Source of the DNA: Alphaproteobacteria bacterium
Lineage (GTDB): Bacteria > Pseudomonadota > Alphaproteobacteria > Caulobacterales > Maricaulaceae
Reading direction: 5' to 3'
Assembly: GCA_030428405.1 (NCBI GenBank)
Contig: JAUIEH010000183.1
Span: 1 to 6,156 of the forward strand
Length of the DNA: 6,156 bases
Below the pieces are notes generated by a model. It was given only the letters and a program-made list of their open reading frames with translations. It was not told where the DNA came from and made no database searches. How positions within the stretch are numbered: the stretch's first letter is position 1; each line of letters opens with the position of its first letter. The position numbers and the translations under genes were made by a program. This document shows positions 5,285 to 6,156 of this stretch, one piece after another.

Positions 5285-5848
5285 CTAGATAGCCGCGCGC
5301 GAGTCATCGTCCTTGCCGGACTTCGCGGGCCGCGTCTCCGCCTTGGCCTGTGCCGACTTCTGGACTTTCTTAACGGCGCGCTCGCGCTTCAGCCGCGAGA
5401 GATGGTCGATGAACAAAACGCCTTCGAGATGGTCCATCTCGTGCTGGATGCACACGGCGTAGAGCCCTTCGGCCCATTCTTCGACCTCGCGCCCGAAATA
5501 ATCGAGATAACGCAGGCGCACGCGCGCGGGGCGTTCGACCTCGTCGTAGATGTCGGGCACCGAAAGGCAGCCCTCCTCGTACGGCACAAGGTCGCCTTCG
5601 CGCTCGATAATTTCCGGATTGACGAAATAGCGCGGCGCCGGCTCTTCGTCCTTGTCGGCCAGATCCATGACGATGACGCGCTTGGGCACGCCGACCTGAA
5701 TCGCCGCCAGACCGATGCCGGGCGCGGCGTACATCGTCTCCAGCATATCGTCCATCAGCGCGCGGAGCTCGTCATCGACGGTGTCGACGGGCTCCGAGAC
5801 CTTCTTCAGGATCGGGTGCGGTACGGTGAGAATGTCGCGTATGGCCAT
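5285..5848 (-). CDS. def: Peptide deformylase
   Basis: Def is a metallo-hydrolase that removes the formyl group from the N-terminal methionine of new proteins at the ribosome exit. From the ATG at 5848 the product has 187 residues, opening MAIRDILTVPHPILKKVSEP as usual. All three signatures are present: GIGLAAIQ at 44-51, EGCLS at 92-96 and HEMDH at 136-140. C94, H136 and H140 are the metal ligands and E137 is the catalytic base. After about residue 155 a charged tail rich in Lys, Ala, Asp and Arg runs to the end and is probably disordered. The frame is open to 5905, but the added 19 residues are not Def-like, and the promoter lies inside them. No Shine-Dalgarno precedes the ATG, and the promoter position suggests a leaderless mRNA. 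Def commonly sits right next to fmt; here two unrelated genes separate them. Identity is very secure. Confidence 0.97.
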   Translation of the reverse strand: MAIRDILTVPHPILKKVSEPVDTVDDELRALMDDMLETMYAAPGIGLAAIQVGVPKRVIVMDLADKDEEPAPRYFVNPEIIEREGDLVPYEEGCLSVPDIYDEVERPARVRLRYLDYFGREVEEWAEGLYAVCIQHEMDHLEGVLFIDHLSRLKRERAVKKVQKSAQAKAETRPAKSGKDDDSRAAI

Positions 5849-5854
5849 GATTTT

Positions 5855-5883
5855 TAAATAAGAAACGATCCTTGTCCGGTCAA
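5855..5883 (-). promoter_or_regulatory. sigma70-type promoter of def, predicted to give a leaderless mRNA
   Basis: On the minus strand TTGACC (5883-5878) and TATTTA (5860-5855) are separated by exactly 17 bases. Six bases lie between the -10 element and the A of the def ATG at 5848, so transcription should begin at or within a base or two of the start codon. The absence of any Shine-Dalgarno before this ATG agrees with that. The -35 is good; the -10 keeps TAT but lacks the final T. Confidence 0.65.
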
Positions 5884-6004
5884 CAATACGACGCCGTAGG
5901 CGCATGCGGATAACAATTTAACCCGGTTCGCCCGACCGCAAAGCGCAAGGCCGACGCAGCGCTCGCCTATGGCGCACGGCAGGCCTGCGGGATTTACTGG
6001 CGAC

Positions 6005-6156
6005 ATGGGCCGCACCATCGCCATATCCGCCGCCTGCCTCGCCCTTGGCGCGTTTGCGCTCGCCTGGCTGGAGCACCGCTTCATGGCGCGCTCGATTTCG
6101 AGCGAGACCTATATCGCCATCATTGCGGCCGCCTTCGCGGGGCTCGGCGCCTGGAC
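6005..6156 (+). CDS. N-terminal part of a two-helix membrane protein, possibly a membrane-anchored LuxR-type regulator
   Basis: Fifty complete codons run from the ATG at 6005 to the window edge. They encode a hydrophobic helix at about residues 4-22, a short polar loop WLEHRFMARSISSETY, and a second hydrophobic helix from about 36. The pattern of helix, WLE-x-R, short loop with SxETY, helix ending in GLGAW is reminiscent of small alphaproteobacterial and Bacteroidetes regulators that have two membrane helices followed by a LuxR-type helix-turn-helix. That is recalled from family appearance, and no DNA-binding part is in view. An in-frame ATG at 5969 would add 12 residues; neither start has a clear Shine-Dalgarno. 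It diverges from def across a 156-base gap. That it is coding is likely; its role is uncertain. Confidence 0.6.
   Translation, partial: MGRTIAISAACLALGAFALAWLEHRFMARSISSETYIAIIAAAFAGLGAW

Noticed and set aside
5906..5919. GCGGATAACAATTT, identical to part of the E. coli lac operator and common vector primer sites
   Set aside because: Only 14 bases match and the symmetric left half is missing. The flanks are native intergenic sequence between def and the next gene, so neither a LacI site nor vector contamination is supported; probably chance in an AT-richer spacer.

Overview
The window looks like a chromosomal housekeeping segment from a GC-rich alphaproteobacterium, perhaps near the Caulobacterales/Hyphomonadales/Parvularculales; that placement is an impression from GC-rich codon use and protein style, not a computed result. 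It carries the formylmethionine genes def and fmt and the tRNA-modification gene truA. These three often sit side by side in alphaproteobacteria, but here they are spread over about 5.8 kb with other genes between them.

Layout on the minus strand, in direction of transcription: def (5848-5285) stands alone behind a strong sigma70-like promoter whose predicted transcription start falls on the ATG itself. Further on come a DUF4105/Lnb-like exported or membrane-anchored protein (3842-2973), fmt (2906-1974), and an E. coli-type, serine-regulated phosphoglycerate dehydrogenase gene, serA (1977-766). serA begins with a GTG that overlaps the fmt stop codon and has a perfect AGGAGG ahead of it. Then come a 37-codon gene for a very basic, glycine/lysine-rich peptide (665-552) and the 5' half of truA (from 397, running off the left edge). 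On the plus strand are a 362-residue exported, extremely acidic, lysine-free protein of unknown function (4081-5169) and, at the right edge, the start of a two-helix membrane protein that resembles membrane-anchored LuxR-type regulators (from 6005). A 12-bp GC-rich hairpin at 5206-5233 sits between the convergent acidic gene and def and probably ends transcription from both sides.

How the parts may work together: Def and Fmt are the removing and adding halves of the N-formyl cycle of translation initiation. SerA makes serine, which feeds one-carbon units into the folate pool that supplies Fmt with 10-formyl-THF, so the tight fmt-serA coupling is metabolically sensible (inference). The DUF4105 protein and the acidic exported protein act outside the cytoplasm and have no obvious link to these pathways.

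The parts most worth following are the lysine-free acidic exported protein, the 37-residue basic protein, the probable leaderless def mRNA, the fmt-serA overlap and the dispersed def-fmt-truA cluster. No tRNA, rRNA, CRISPR array, insertion sequence or phage signature was seen. No stretch longer than about 240 bases lacks a gene.
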